Shown piece after piece: positions 25,150 to 33,520 of a DNA stretch of 64,000 nucleotides (position 1 is the first letter of the stretch; the number at the start of each line of letters is the position of its first letter). Source of the DNA: Christensenella timonensis (GTDB lineage Bacteria > Bacillota > Clostridia > Christensenellales > Christensenellaceae); NCBI RefSeq assembly GCF_900087015.1, contig NZ_FLKP01000002.1:2108001-2172000 (forward strand), read 5' to 3'. A model generated the notes under the pieces. The model saw nothing but the letters and a program-made list of their open reading frames with translations. It was not told the origin of the DNA and did not search any database. A program made the position numbers and the translations under genes.

Positions 25150-25704
25150 CTATTTATTAAACTCCGCCTGGGCGGAGTTTACGCCGTCCGTAATCACGCG
25201 TTCGCACGCGTCCGCAGCGCGCTCGAAAAGCGCCTGTGCGTCGCCGCGTTTTTCCTTCTCGAATTTGCCCAGCACATGCCCCACCAGGTTCGAGCGTGGC
25301 TTGCCGATGCCGATGCGTATACGCGTAAAATCGCCCGATTTCGTATAACCCAGGATCGAGCGCATGCCGTTGTGCGTGCCCGCGCTGCCCTTGTCGCGTA
25401 TGCGCAGCGACCCGAACGGGATATCGATATCGTCATACATCACGATCAGGTTTTCAAGCCCCGCATCATAATAGTCGAGCATCCCGTCCACCGCGTAGCC
25501 GCTGTTGTTCATAAAGGTCGTGGGCTTTGCCAGAATGACCTTTTGCCCGCCGATCATGCCCTGGCCCGCGAGCGCGTCGAACTTCGTTTTTTTCAGCTTG
25601 ATGCCGTGCCGCTTTGCCAGCACGTCTACGGCGCACCAGCCCGCATTGTGCCGCGTATTCTTATATTTTAATCCCGGATTTCCCAATCCAAACACAAAAA
25701 ACAC
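25150..25704 (-). CDS. pth: Peptidyl-tRNA hydrolase
   Basis: Releases tRNA from prematurely dropped peptidyl-tRNA in the cytoplasm. 184 residues. The start FGLGNPGLKYKNTRHNAGW includes the catalytic His at residue 19, and YDDIDIPFG contains the conserved Asp. It begins 2 nt after the glmU stop, so the two are one transcript (purR and spoVG lie upstream). Normal length. Confidence 0.97.
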   Translation of the reverse strand: MFFVFGLGNPGLKYKNTRHNAGWCAVDVLAKRHGIKLKKTKFDALAGQGMIGGQKVILAKPTTFMNNSGYAVDGMLDYYDAGLENLIVMYDDIDIPFGSLRIRDKGSAGTHNGMRSILGYTKSGDFTRIRIGIGKPRSNLVGHVLGKFEKEKRGDAQALFERAADACERVITDGVNSAQAEFNK

Positions 25705-25706
25705 GC

Positions 25707-27074
25707 TTACTTCCTCTTATCCTTCCAGCCCGTTTTCACCGTCTGCCGCGAGCGGGCGATGGCAAAGGCCTTGTCCGGTATGTCCTCCGTGATCGTCGAG
25801 CCGGCGGCGATATACGTTTCCCTGCCCACGCTGACCGGCGAAACAAGGTTCGTGTTGCAGCCGATGAAAGCGCCGTCGCCCACGCTCGTGCGGAATTTCT
25901 TTTTTCCGTCGTAATTGACGACCACCACGCCGCAGCCCACGTTAATGCGCTCGCCGAAATCCGCGTCGCCGATGTACGTGAGGTGCGATACCTTCGTGCC
26001 GTTGCCGATGTTGGAGTTTTTCACTTCCACAAAATCCCCAATGCGGCACCCATCGCCGATACCAGAGCCCGGGCGCACATACGCGTACGGCCCGACCGTC
26101 GTGTTTTCGCCGACCGTCGCGTCCAAAATCACGGAATTCTGCACCGTCGTCCCCTTGCCGATCACGCTGTTTGCAATGCGCGAGCCCGGGTACAGCGTGA
26201 CGTCCTCGCCAATCACGCACCCGCTTTGCAGCGTCACACCAGGATAGATCAGCGTATCCCTGCCGATCTTGACGTCCGCGTCGATATATACCGTTTGGGG
26301 ATCCACCATGCTCACGCCGTTTTTCATGTGCTGCTCTGCGATGCGCGCCCGCAGTACCTGCGCGCACTGTGCAAGCTGCGCCCTGTCGTTGACGCCCATG
26401 CACTCCCGTGCGTCCGGCGCGACATAAGCGCCCACCTTCTCGCCTTTGGCGTTGAGCAGTCCCACGATGTCCGTGATATAATATTCCCCCTGCGCGTTTG
26501 CAGGCTTAAGCTCCTTCAAACATTCCAGCAAAAGCGGCGTGCATACGCAATAACACGAAGCGTTGACCTCGCGCACGGCGCGCTGCTTATCCGTCGCGTC
26601 CTTTTCCTCCACGATGGCGACCACATCGCCCAATTCGTTGCGCAGAATACGCCCGTATCCATACGGATTGTCAAGCTCCGCCGTCAGCATGGTGCAGGCG
26701 TAGTTGCCCGCCTGAGCCGCCGCGGCCATCGCCGCGACCGTCTCCTGCCGCAGCAGGGGCATGTCCCCCGCGATGATCAGCGTATAGCCCTCAAACCCTT
26801 CCAGCAAGTGCGACGCGCACATCACGGCATGCCCGCTGCCCTTGCGCTCCGCCTGCTCCGCGTACAATACGCTGTCGCCAAACCTTTCTTTCAGCTCGTC
26901 CGCGCCCCTGCCGCACACGACGATACACTTTTCCGCGTCCGCCCCTTTGGAAGCGCGCAGCACCCATTCGAGCATGGAAAGCCCGGCGATCTCATGCAGT
27001 ACCTTCGGCGTTTTGGATTTCATCCGCGTGCCTTCGCCCGCCGCAAGGATCACCGCCGCATATTTGTTACCCAT
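25707..27074 (-). CDS. glmU: Bifunctional UDP-GlcNAc pyrophosphorylase/GlcN-1-P acetyltransferase
   Basis: Makes UDP-N-acetylglucosamine for peptidoglycan. 455 residues from the ATG at 27072-27074 (MGNKYAAVILAAG), chosen because AGGAGA lies 8 nt upstream; a start 6 codons earlier lacks one. The uridyltransferase half has LAAGEGTRM and the C-terminal half has the left-handed beta-helix hexapeptide repeats (IGEDVTLYPGSRI, IGKGTTVQN). It follows spoVG as in Bacillus, with a terminator hairpin in between. Prs, which follows glmU in Bacillus, is replaced by pth. Confidence 0.97.
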   Translation of the reverse strand: MGNKYAAVILAAGEGTRMKSKTPKVLHEIAGLSMLEWVLRASKGADAEKCIVVCGRGADELKERFGDSVLYAEQAERKGSGHAVMCASHLLEGFEGYTLIIAGDMPLLRQETVAAMAAAAQAGNYACTMLTAELDNPYGYGRILRNELGDVVAIVEEKDATDKQRAVREVNASCYCVCTPLLLECLKELKPANAQGEYYITDIVGLLNAKGEKVGAYVAPDARECMGVNDRAQLAQCAQVLRARIAEQHMKNGVSMVDPQTVYIDADVKIGRDTLIYPGVTLQSGCVIGEDVTLYPGSRIANSVIGKGTTVQNSVILDATVGENTTVGPYAYVRPGSGIGDGCRIGDFVEVKNSNIGNGTKVSHLTYIGDADFGERINVGCGVVVVNYDGKKKFRTSVGDGAFIGCNTNLVSPVSVGRETYIAAGSTITEDIPDKAFAIARSRQTVKTGWKDKRK

Positions 27075-27135
27075 ATTGAAAATCTCCTTCAAACGGTTTC
27101 AAACCGGTTTTTTACCCATCTCATTATACGCAAAA

Positions 27136-27160
27136 AAAGAACCCCGCACAAGGGTTCTTT
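27136..27160 (-). terminator. Intrinsic terminator of spoVG
   Basis: AAAGAACCC (27136-27144) and GGGTTCTTT (27152-27160), followed on the minus strand by a T-run. Confidence 0.85.
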
Positions 27161-27174
27161 CTTTTCGCTGTGAA

Positions 27175-27474
27175 TCAATAGCTGTCCTCCGTGCCGAACG
27201 TATCCGTCTGGTCTTCAGGCATATTTTCATATTCCTTCAGTATCACCTGCTGGATCATTTCACGTGTCTCAGAGTTGATCGGATGTGCGATATCCTTATA
27301 CTCCCCGCTCGGCGTTTTCCTGCTGGGCATAGCGATGAAAAGCCCGCTCGCGCCCTCGATGATTTTCATGTCGTGGACCACGAACATGTCATCAAAGGTG
27401 ACAGAAACGATTGCCTTCATTTTACCTGTGCCGTCGATCTTTCTGATGCGAATGTCTGTAATGTTCATATTCAA
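27175..27474 (-). CDS. spoVG: SpoVG regulatory protein
   Basis: 99 residues beginning [20 protein letters not shown], with the highly conserved [11 protein letters not shown] and [18 protein letters not shown]. SpoVG binds nucleic acid and pleiotropically affects septation, virulence and sporulation; it is also common in bacteria that do not sporulate, so it is not by itself proof of sporulation. It has a good SigA-type promoter and a terminator. Confidence 0.97.
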   Translation of the reverse strand: MNMNITDIRIRKIDGTGKMKAIVSVTFDDMFVVHDMKIIEGASGLFIAMPSRKTPSGEYKDIAHPINSETREMIQQVILKEYENMPEDQTDTFGTEDSY

Positions 27475-27575
27475 TCCTCCACCTTGTCTTGTCTATGACT
27501 GATACCATTCATGCCTATACCACAGCAAAGTATATTGCACAAAAAAACATTCTGAATTTATTTAATTTTTTTGTT

Positions 27576-27604
27576 ATTCTATCACAGAATTTCCTAAAAA
27601 TCAA
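27576..27604 (-). promoter_or_regulatory. SigA-type promoter for spoVG
   Basis: Minus-strand TTGATT (27599-27604), 17-nt spacer, TAGAAT (27576-27581), within an AT-rich stretch. Confidence 0.75.
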
Positions 27605-27650
27605 TATTTGCGTCCATTGACAGCTTTTCCGGCGTTCCTTTTTGTGTTCA

Positions 27651-28442
27651 TCAGGTCGAAAACTCGATTTTCGTTTCGCTCAATTCCTCCAGGACGAATA
27701 TCGTTTTATAGTCGCTGATCCTCTTTTTCTGGGGATAGCGGTTGACGATGGCCGCGCCCGTCCCCACCACGGAAATATGGAATTCGCCCAGCATGTCGCT
27801 GATCGCCTTGATCGTCCCTCCGCCGCCGATGAAGTCGTCGATGACGAGCGCGCGCCCCCCCTCGCGGATGAGCCTTTTGGATAACGACATCGTCTGCAAG
27901 CGCCGCGACGAGCCGGAAAGGTAATTGATCGAAACGACGGAGCCGTCCGTTAATTTGCTCTCCCTGCGCGCAATGGCAAGCGGCAGGTTTAAGATGCGCG
28001 CCACGCTCATGGCGAGGGGCACGCCCTTTGTTTCCACCGTGACGATAAAATCCGCCTTCTTGTCCATGAACCATTCCGCAATGATCTGCGCCATGCCGTC
28101 CACGTAATACGGCGTACAGAAAAGATCGACCAAAAACATATACCCGCCGGGCAGGATGCGCGACGTATCCGACATCTTCCGCGCAAGCTCCTGCTTAAAG
28201 CGTTCCTGTGCCTGCGCGGGCATATGCGGCACATAGCGGATCCCGCCGCGCGCGCCCGCCACCGTTTCCACGCGGCCGATGCCCGCGTCGCAAAACGCCT
28301 GCTTGACGACCGACGCATCCTCCGAAAGGCTGGACTTCGCCGCACCGAACATCTCCTGAAAATAATTCAGGGAATACAATTTGTTTGGATTTTTGGCGAG
28401 TAATGCGCACATCATCGCTATCCTTTGTTTCTTGTTTCCCAT
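27651..28442 (-). CDS. purR: Purine operon repressor PurR (Firmicute type)
   Basis: 263 residues. An N-terminal winged helix (about 1-75) is joined to a phosphoribosyltransferase-like domain that senses PRPP; the PRPP-binding loop is ALVIDDFIGGGGT. It represses purine genes when PRPP is low. The order purR-spoVG-glmU matches Bacillus, minus yabJ. Start at ATG 28440-28442. Confidence 0.94.
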   Translation of the reverse strand: MGNKKQRIAMMCALLAKNPNKLYSLNYFQEMFGAAKSSLSEDASVVKQAFCDAGIGRVETVAGARGGIRYVPHMPAQAQERFKQELARKMSDTSRILPGGYMFLVDLFCTPYYVDGMAQIIAEWFMDKKADFIVTVETKGVPLAMSVARILNLPLAIARRESKLTDGSVVSINYLSGSSRRLQTMSLSKRLIREGGRALVIDDFIGGGGTIKAISDMLGEFHISVVGTGAAIVNRYPQKKRISDYKTIFVLEELSETKIEFST

Positions 28443-28468
28443 GCTTACCCCCCATGCGCAGGTTTTAG

Positions 28469-28497
28469 TTGCAGAAATATTACATATTCAGTATAAT
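28469..28497 (+). promoter_or_regulatory. Promoter for murC
   Basis: TTGCAG (28469-28474), 17-nt spacer, TATAAT (28492-28497). A CGCCGT...ACGGCG stem-loop follows in the leader at about 28504-28523. Confidence 0.8.
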
Positions 28498-28544
28498 AGA
28501 TACGCCGTTTATTGTATACGGCGAAATTTTAACGGGAGAACAAA

Positions 28545-29927
28545 ATGGATATAGATTTTTCGGCCTTACAAGGCAAACCGATCCACTTTATCGGGATCGG
28601 AGGCTGCTCCATGAGCGGGCTGGCGCAGATCGTGCACGCAAACGGGTTCATGGTCACCGGCTCCGATATGAAGGAGTCCGCTTTCACCGCCCAGCTCAAA
28701 AAACGCAGCATCCCCGTCACCATCGGGCATGATGAAAAAAATGTACACGGCGCGGGCCTCGTGGTTTATTCCGCGGCCATCAAGCCGTACAACCCGGAAT
28801 ATGCGTACGCCGCAAGCCACGACATCCCCATGCTCGAGCGCTCCCGGCTTTTGGGCCTCATTTCCGCGCATTATAAGCGTGTCGCCTGCATCGCGGGCTG
28901 CCACGGCAAAACGACGATCACTTCCATGCTGGCGCTCATCATGCAAAACACGGGGCAGGACGCTACCGTGCATGTGGGCGGCATGGTGGATTTCCTGGAC
29001 GGCGGCGTGAAGATCGGCAAGGGCGATGCGTTCATCACCGAAGCTTGCGAATACGTGCGCAGCTTTTTGACGCTGCACCCCACGCATATCCTCGTCAACA
29101 ACATCGACGACGACCATCTTGACTGCTACCGCGACATCGACGATATCTTCAACACCTTTGTCGAGTTTATCGAAAAGCTCGATGAAAACGGCGTCCTGCT
29201 CTTAAACCAGTCGGACGAGCTTGCCTACCGCCTGAAGGAACATGCGTCCTGCCGTATCGTGACCTACAACAACGGAGGGCAGAGCGACTGGTATTTGGAT
29301 AACGTCTCTTTTAACGAGTTCGGCTTTGGCAGCGGCGACGTCATGTATCACGGCGAAAAGCTGGGACGGCTCGAGCTTACCGTGCCTGGCCTGCACAACC
29401 TGCGCAACGCCCTCGCGGCCACAGCCTTTGCCTGTGAAGTATTCGGCGTGGACGCGGCGACCTCTATCCGCGCGCTCAAAAATTACAAGCTCGCAGGCAG
29501 GCGGTTCGAGTTCATGGGCGAACGCAGCGGCGTGAAGGTTTTCCACGACTACGCGCACCACCCCAGCGAGATCGAAGCGTGCCTGGAGGCCGCAAAGCTG
29601 GTTCCGCACAACAAGCTTTGGGTGGTGTTCCAGTGTAACTCATACACCCGTGCGCGCACCTTAAAAGACAAATACGCGCTGTGTTTCAAAGACGCCGACG
29701 AGGTCATCATGCCGGACATCTATCCGGGTCGCGACACGGATACGCAGGGCATCCACGCGCGCGACGTGGTCGCGGCGGTCAACGCCAATTCGGCCATCTG
29801 CCTGTATATCCCGACGTTTGCGGAAATCAAGGATTACCTCCTCAAAAACTGGCAGCCGGGCGACATCGTCGTCACGCTCGGCTCGGGCGACGTCAACAAA
29901 CAGCAATTGGTATTCTTTGAAGATTAA
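28545..29927 (+). CDS. murC: UDP-N-acetylmuramate-L-alanine ligase
   Basis: Adds L-Ala to UDP-MurNAc in the cytoplasmic phase of peptidoglycan synthesis. 460 residues. It has the N-terminal Rossmann GIGGCSMSGLA (16-26), the ATP P-loop GCHGKTT (118-124; most MurC have GTHGKTT), the EACEYVRSF substrate region and the C-terminal HHPSEI. It is the first plus-strand gene of the region and has its own promoter; no other mur genes are nearby. Confidence 0.94.
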   Translation: MDIDFSALQGKPIHFIGIGGCSMSGLAQIVHANGFMVTGSDMKESAFTAQLKKRSIPVTIGHDEKNVHGAGLVVYSAAIKPYNPEYAYAASHDIPMLERSRLLGLISAHYKRVACIAGCHGKTTITSMLALIMQNTGQDATVHVGGMVDFLDGGVKIGKGDAFITEACEYVRSFLTLHPTHILVNNIDDDHLDCYRDIDDIFNTFVEFIEKLDENGVLLLNQSDELAYRLKEHASCRIVTYNNGGQSDWYLDNVSFNEFGFGSGDVMYHGEKLGRLELTVPGLHNLRNALAATAFACEVFGVDAATSIRALKNYKLAGRRFEFMGERSGVKVFHDYAHHPSEIEACLEAAKLVPHNKLWVVFQCNSYTRARTLKDKYALCFKDADEVIMPDIYPGRDTDTQGIHARDVVAAVNANSAICLYIPTFAEIKDYLLKNWQPGDIVVTLGSGDVNKQQLVFFED

Positions 29928-29987
29928 AGGCCGGGCGGGGTACAGGTATCCCGCCTTTTTTGATTATGCAAACAGGAAAGGACACCT

Positions 29988-30422
29988 ATGGATCATCAGG
30001 AATTTATCGATTACTTCAACGGGCACGATATGTTCAGCAGAAAAAACGGGATACGGCTCACAAAACTTGGCAAGGGGTTCGCCGAAGCGGAAATGGACTT
30101 TGCACCGGATCGCACCAACTTCATGGGCACCATGCACGGCGGCGCGCTTTTCACGCTTGCGGACGTCGCGGCGGGCACCGCGCTCATCTCGCACGGCAGC
30201 CTGTGCGTCACCTTAAACAGCGCGATCAATTATATCCGCCCCACGTCCGGCGGCAAACTGAAAGCAGTCGCGCGAGAGATGCACTGCGGCGCCAAGATCG
30301 GCGTATGCGACGTGACAATCTTCAACGAAGGCAACCATGTGGTGTGCACCTGCACCTATACCATGTATATGACGGGCAAACCGCTGCCCTCCGGGCTTAC
30401 TTCCCCACCCGCACAAGGCTGA
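29988..30422 (+). CDS. PaaI-family hotdog thioesterase
   Basis: 144 residues with the hotdog-fold signature NFMGTMHGGALFTLADVAAG, where the HGG and the following Asp contribute to acyl-CoA thioester hydrolysis in PaaI-type enzymes. The acyl-CoA substrate cannot be told. Its 3' end overlaps the convergent lipoprotein gene by 26 nt, so termination of both transcripts must happen inside the neighbour. Confidence 0.88.
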   Translation: MDHQEFIDYFNGHDMFSRKNGIRLTKLGKGFAEAEMDFAPDRTNFMGTMHGGALFTLADVAAGTALISHGSLCVTLNSAINYIRPTSGGKLKAVAREMHCGAKIGVCDVTIFNEGNHVVCTCTYTMYMTGKPLPSGLTSPPAQG

Positions 30423-30855
30423 CCACGCGCACGTCCACTTCCCCGGTAGACTGCAATACGTTGAACGTACCGTATGCGGTCATCTGCCCGTCCTTTTCCT
30501 CGAATGCCAGGTACACATAATTCGGTATGCCGATGCTGCCGTTTGTCAGCGGCACATTGTTGATACCCGTTTTCACCGCGTCCATCGCCGCGATCTTGCC
30601 GACAGCCGGCGTGGCTTCGTGCTCGAACGTTACGCGGTACAGGCCGTTTTCGCCCTTTTCAAGCGTCCATACCCAGTCAAAGGTCAGTACGTCGGGCAGC
30701 CCGCCCTCATTGTCCGGGTTCTGCGCGATATACGTTTCCTTGCCGACATACGTCCCGGAGATATCCATCCCCTCCTGCCGCGGCGCTGCCGCACATCCCG
30801 CAAACAAAAACAACGCGCATACAAGGAGCAGCGCTGCCAGGTGTTTCTTTTTCAT
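30397..30855 (-). CDS. Small lipoprotein of unknown function
   Basis: 152 residues with a clear lipoprotein signal peptide (lipobox FAGC, Cys near residue 21), then a soluble domain predicted to be mostly beta-strand (KGENGLYRVTFEHEA, NYVYLAFEEKDGQMTAYG). It would be anchored to the outer face of the membrane. I do not recognise the family. It is convergent with the thioesterase gene. Confidence 0.8.
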   Translation of the reverse strand: MKKKHLAALLLVCALFLFAGCAAAPRQEGMDISGTYVGKETYIAQNPDNEGGLPDVLTFDWVWTLEKGENGLYRVTFEHEATPAVGKIAAMDAVKTGINNVPLTNGSIGIPNYVYLAFEEKDGQMTAYGTFNVLQSTGEVDVRVVSLVRVGK

Positions 30856-30943
30856 CTTTCTCCCCCTTAGACATTGTTTTCATTAATTATGTAACCATTG
30901 GTTAATTATGTAATTATACCACATTTCATCTTTTATGTGCAAA

Positions 30944-30972
30944 AAAGAGCGCCGCATTTTCGGCAGCGCCCT
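30944..30972 (-). terminator. Terminator of the Tm-1-like pair
   Basis: Minus strand GGGCGCTGCCG..TGCGGCGCTC followed by TTTTTT, just after the stop of the TIM-barrel gene. Confidence 0.75.
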
Positions 30973-30993
30973 TCCCCGCGATACGCCAAAAGC

Positions 30994-31815
30994 TTATTTT
31001 TTAATATTCTTGAACGCCTCTGCCTGCTGGCGGATGCCCACCTCCGCGGCAAAGCGCTCGATACTCGACGCGCCGAAGAAGCCGTCCACGCCTTTCGTAC
31101 GGCTGATCACGTACTGTGCGTCCTCCGGCTCTGCGATCGGGCCGCCGTGGCAGATCACGAAAATATCCGGGTTGACCGCGCGTCCCGCGTCGCAAATCGC
31201 CTGCACGCGCGTCACGCAATCGTCCAGCGTCAGCGCCGTCTGTGCGCCGATGGAACCCTTGGTGGTAAGCCCCATGTGCGCCACCAGGCAGTCGGCGCCC
31301 GCTCCAGCCATCTTTCTCGCGTCCTCTTCGTTGAACACATACGGGCAGGTAAACAGGTCGAGCTCGCGCGCCTTGCGGATCATGTCCACCTCCACGTCAT
31401 AGCCCATGCCCGTCTCCTCGAGGTTTGCACGGAACATCCCGTCAATGAGCCCCACCGTCGGGAAATTCTGCACGCCGGAAAAACCCTGCTCCTTGAGCTG
31501 CTTTAGGAAAACGTCCATCAGGCGGAAAGGGTCGGTTCCGCATACGCCCGCCATGACCGGCGTATCCTTGACGACAGGCAGCACCTCGCTGCCCATTTCC
31601 ACGACGATCTGGTTCGCGTCGCCGTAGGAAAGCAATCCCGCGAGCGACCCGCGCCCCGCCATGCGGTAACGCCCGGAATTATAAATGATGATCAGGTCTA
31701 CGCCGCCCATCTCGCCGAATTTCGCCGAAATACCCGTGCCTGCGCCCGCGCCGAGGATGATCTTTCCCTGTGCGCCCTGTTCCTTTAACCTGCGGATGAT
31801 CTCTTGTCTTTGCAT
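30994..31815 (-). CDS. TIM-barrel protein of the 'phosphoenolpyruvate hydrolase' family (Tm-1 C-terminal half)
   Basis: 273 residues with repeated TIM-barrel strands ([61 protein letters not shown]). The family (PF09370 by memory) is often named phosphoenolpyruvate hydrolase but its substrate is not established. It starts 2 nt after the UPF0261/Tm-1-like gene. In plants the corresponding halves are joined in the antiviral protein Tm-1. A terminator hairpin ends the unit. Confidence 0.85.
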   Translation of the reverse strand: MQRQEIIRRLKEQGAQGKIILGAGAGTGISAKFGEMGGVDLIIIYNSGRYRMAGRGSLAGLLSYGDANQIVVEMGSEVLPVVKDTPVMAGVCGTDPFRLMDVFLKQLKEQGFSGVQNFPTVGLIDGMFRANLEETGMGYDVEVDMIRKARELDLFTCPYVFNEEDARKMAGAGADCLVAHMGLTTKGSIGAQTALTLDDCVTRVQAICDAGRAVNPDIFVICHGGPIAEPEDAQYVISRTKGVDGFFGASSIERFAAEVGIRQQAEAFKNIKK

Positions 31816-31817
31816 AA

Positions 31818-33038
31818 TTACCTCTCCTTTTTGCTATTGATTTCGTCGATTAATTTCTGCGCGGCAGCCCTCGCGAACGCCGCGTCGTTGATATGATGAT
31901 CCATCTCGATCAGCTCGACCTTGTCCGGGTCGATATTTTCGCGGATCGCTTCAAACAGCGCCGCATCTTCCCCCGGCCCATAAAACGGCTCGCCCTCTTT
32001 GTCGATCATGGAAACGCCCCGAAGCGGCAGCATCAAAGCCGCCGGGCCTGTACTCTGGTTGAGCTTCCCGGCGATCACGCGCCCCAGCTGCCTGTTTTCC
32101 TCTTCCGTCGTACGCATGAGCGTCGTCGTAGGGTTGTGGCGGTAAAAATTGCGTCCATGGTATTTTTCCGGCACACTGCTTTGCGGCCCGAAGTTCACCA
32201 TGTCGAGCGCGCCTACGGACGCCACCTGCGGTACGCCGCAGCGTGCCGCCGCATCCATGCGCTCCTTCCCTGCCGCGAGGATACCGCCGAAAAGCTCGTC
32301 GCACCATTCCGTCGTCGTGAGGTCGAGCACCCCCTCGAAAAAACCGGAGGCGATCAGGTTCTCCATCGCCAAACCACCCGCGCCCGTCGCGTGGAACACC
32401 AGCACCTCATAGCCGCGTTCTTCCAGGTATTCGCGCGCAAAATCAACGCACGGCGTAGTCACGCCGAACATCGTCGCTGCGACCAGCGGCTTTTTTTCCA
32501 CCTGCTGCGCCGCCTCAAATTTCAGCATACCCGCCATCGCGTGCGCCGCGTTGGAGAAAATTTTCATAGAAAGCGAATTTAAGCCAGCTACATCCACGAT
32601 CGACGGATACATGATGATATCGCTTGTGCCCACATATACGGAAACGTCGCCCGCCGCGACCGTAGAAACCATGATTTTGGGTACGCCGATGGGCAGCGCG
32701 CGCATGCCCGGCGTTACGATGGACGTACCGCCCGACCCGCCGAACGAAAGCACCCCGTCGAATTTCCCTTCGCCAAAAAGCCTGGGCAATAAAATTTCGA
32801 TCCCCTTTGAAAGCGCCGCTGTCGCCCGCGCGCGGTCTTTTGCCCGCGCGAGCTCCGCGATGTCTTCCCCTGCCGCCTGCGCCACCTCCGCGTTGCTGAC
32901 GTCAGGCGTAAACGCGCTCCTGAAAACGCCGCTGTGGATCGTCAATACGTCGATCCCCACATCATTCAGCAGCCCTTTCACATACAAATACTCTGCGCCT
33001 TTGGAATCAAAGGTGCCCACCAATGCAACAGTCTTCAT
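31818..33038 (-). CDS. Tm-1-like ATP-binding domain protein (UPF0261)
   Basis: 406 residues. It opens with [21 protein letters not shown], the family hallmark, and has a Gly-rich [20 protein letters not shown] and [15 protein letters not shown]. The family resembles the N-terminal, nucleotide-binding half of plant Tm-1; the biochemical function in bacteria is unknown. It forms a two-gene operon with the TIM-barrel gene. An A/T-rich stretch upstream (33040-33195) separates it from the tRNA gene and shows no other gene. Confidence 0.88.
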   Translation of the reverse strand: MKTVALVGTFDSKGAEYLYVKGLLNDVGIDVLTIHSGVFRSAFTPDVSNAEVAQAAGEDIAELARAKDRARATAALSKGIEILLPRLFGEGKFDGVLSFGGSGGTSIVTPGMRALPIGVPKIMVSTVAAGDVSVYVGTSDIIMYPSIVDVAGLNSLSMKIFSNAAHAMAGMLKFEAAQQVEKKPLVAATMFGVTTPCVDFAREYLEERGYEVLVFHATGAGGLAMENLIASGFFEGVLDLTTTEWCDELFGGILAAGKERMDAAARCGVPQVASVGALDMVNFGPQSSVPEKYHGRNFYRHNPTTTLMRTTEEENRQLGRVIAGKLNQSTGPAALMLPLRGVSMIDKEGEPFYGPGEDAALFEAIRENIDPDKVELIEMDHHINDAAFARAAAQKLIDEINSKKER

Positions 33039-33195
33039 AATCGTTTTGCTCCATTTTGAATTTATGTATAGTATACCACTTCGTACGTCCGCGCACTATA
33101 CATTCATACCATTTTCGTCATTTTTATCAGGAAGAAAGGGCTTGCAAAAACATGAAAATATGATAGAATAGAAAAGTCCTTGTAAAACCGAATAT

Positions 33196-33272
33196 CTGGG
33201 TGTGGCGCAGTTTGGTAGCGTGCTTGAATGGGGTTCAAGAGGTCGCAGGTTCAATTCCTGTCACCCAGACCA
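33196..33272 (+). tRNA. tRNA-Pro (anticodon GGG)
   Basis: Full cloverleaf: acceptor CTGGGTG/CACCCAG, D-arm GCGC...GCGT, anticodon stem CTTGA/TCAAG with loop ATGGGGT (anticodon at 33230-33232), T-arm GCAGG-TTCAATT-CCTGT, and an encoded CCA end (33270-33272). 77 nt. It is a single gene with a strong terminator right after it. An AT-rich segment starts directly downstream, a common arrangement for tRNA-linked insertions. Confidence 0.96.
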
Positions 33273-33274
33273 AG

Positions 33275-33318
33275 AAAACCGCTTAGAAGGCTATATATGC
33301 AGCTTTCTAAGCGGTTTT
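33275..33318 (+). terminator. Terminator of tRNA-Pro
   Basis: AAAACCGCTTAGAA (33275-33288) pairs with TTCTAAGCGGTTTT (33305-33318), ending in a T-run. Confidence 0.88.
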
Positions 33319-33520
33319 TTATTATTAAATTTAACAGCCACAATTCAAAACCTCATAATCTATGAATACTAAATTCTCTTTCCACTTAACTGCCGCTATT
33401 TTATGCATTACTTCGTTCTATTCAAACAAATACTTGTGTTATTATTATTGTAAAATAAAATCTATGCTATAATATATTTAGTTGTGATACATAATTAATA
33501 TTCTAGGGGAGTTTATGCAT

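Noticed and set aside
27575-27600. SigH-type promoter for spoVG (AGGAAAT...GAAT)
   Set aside because: Spacing between the two elements is about 6 nt, far below the usual 11-12; the SigA-type pair fits exactly.
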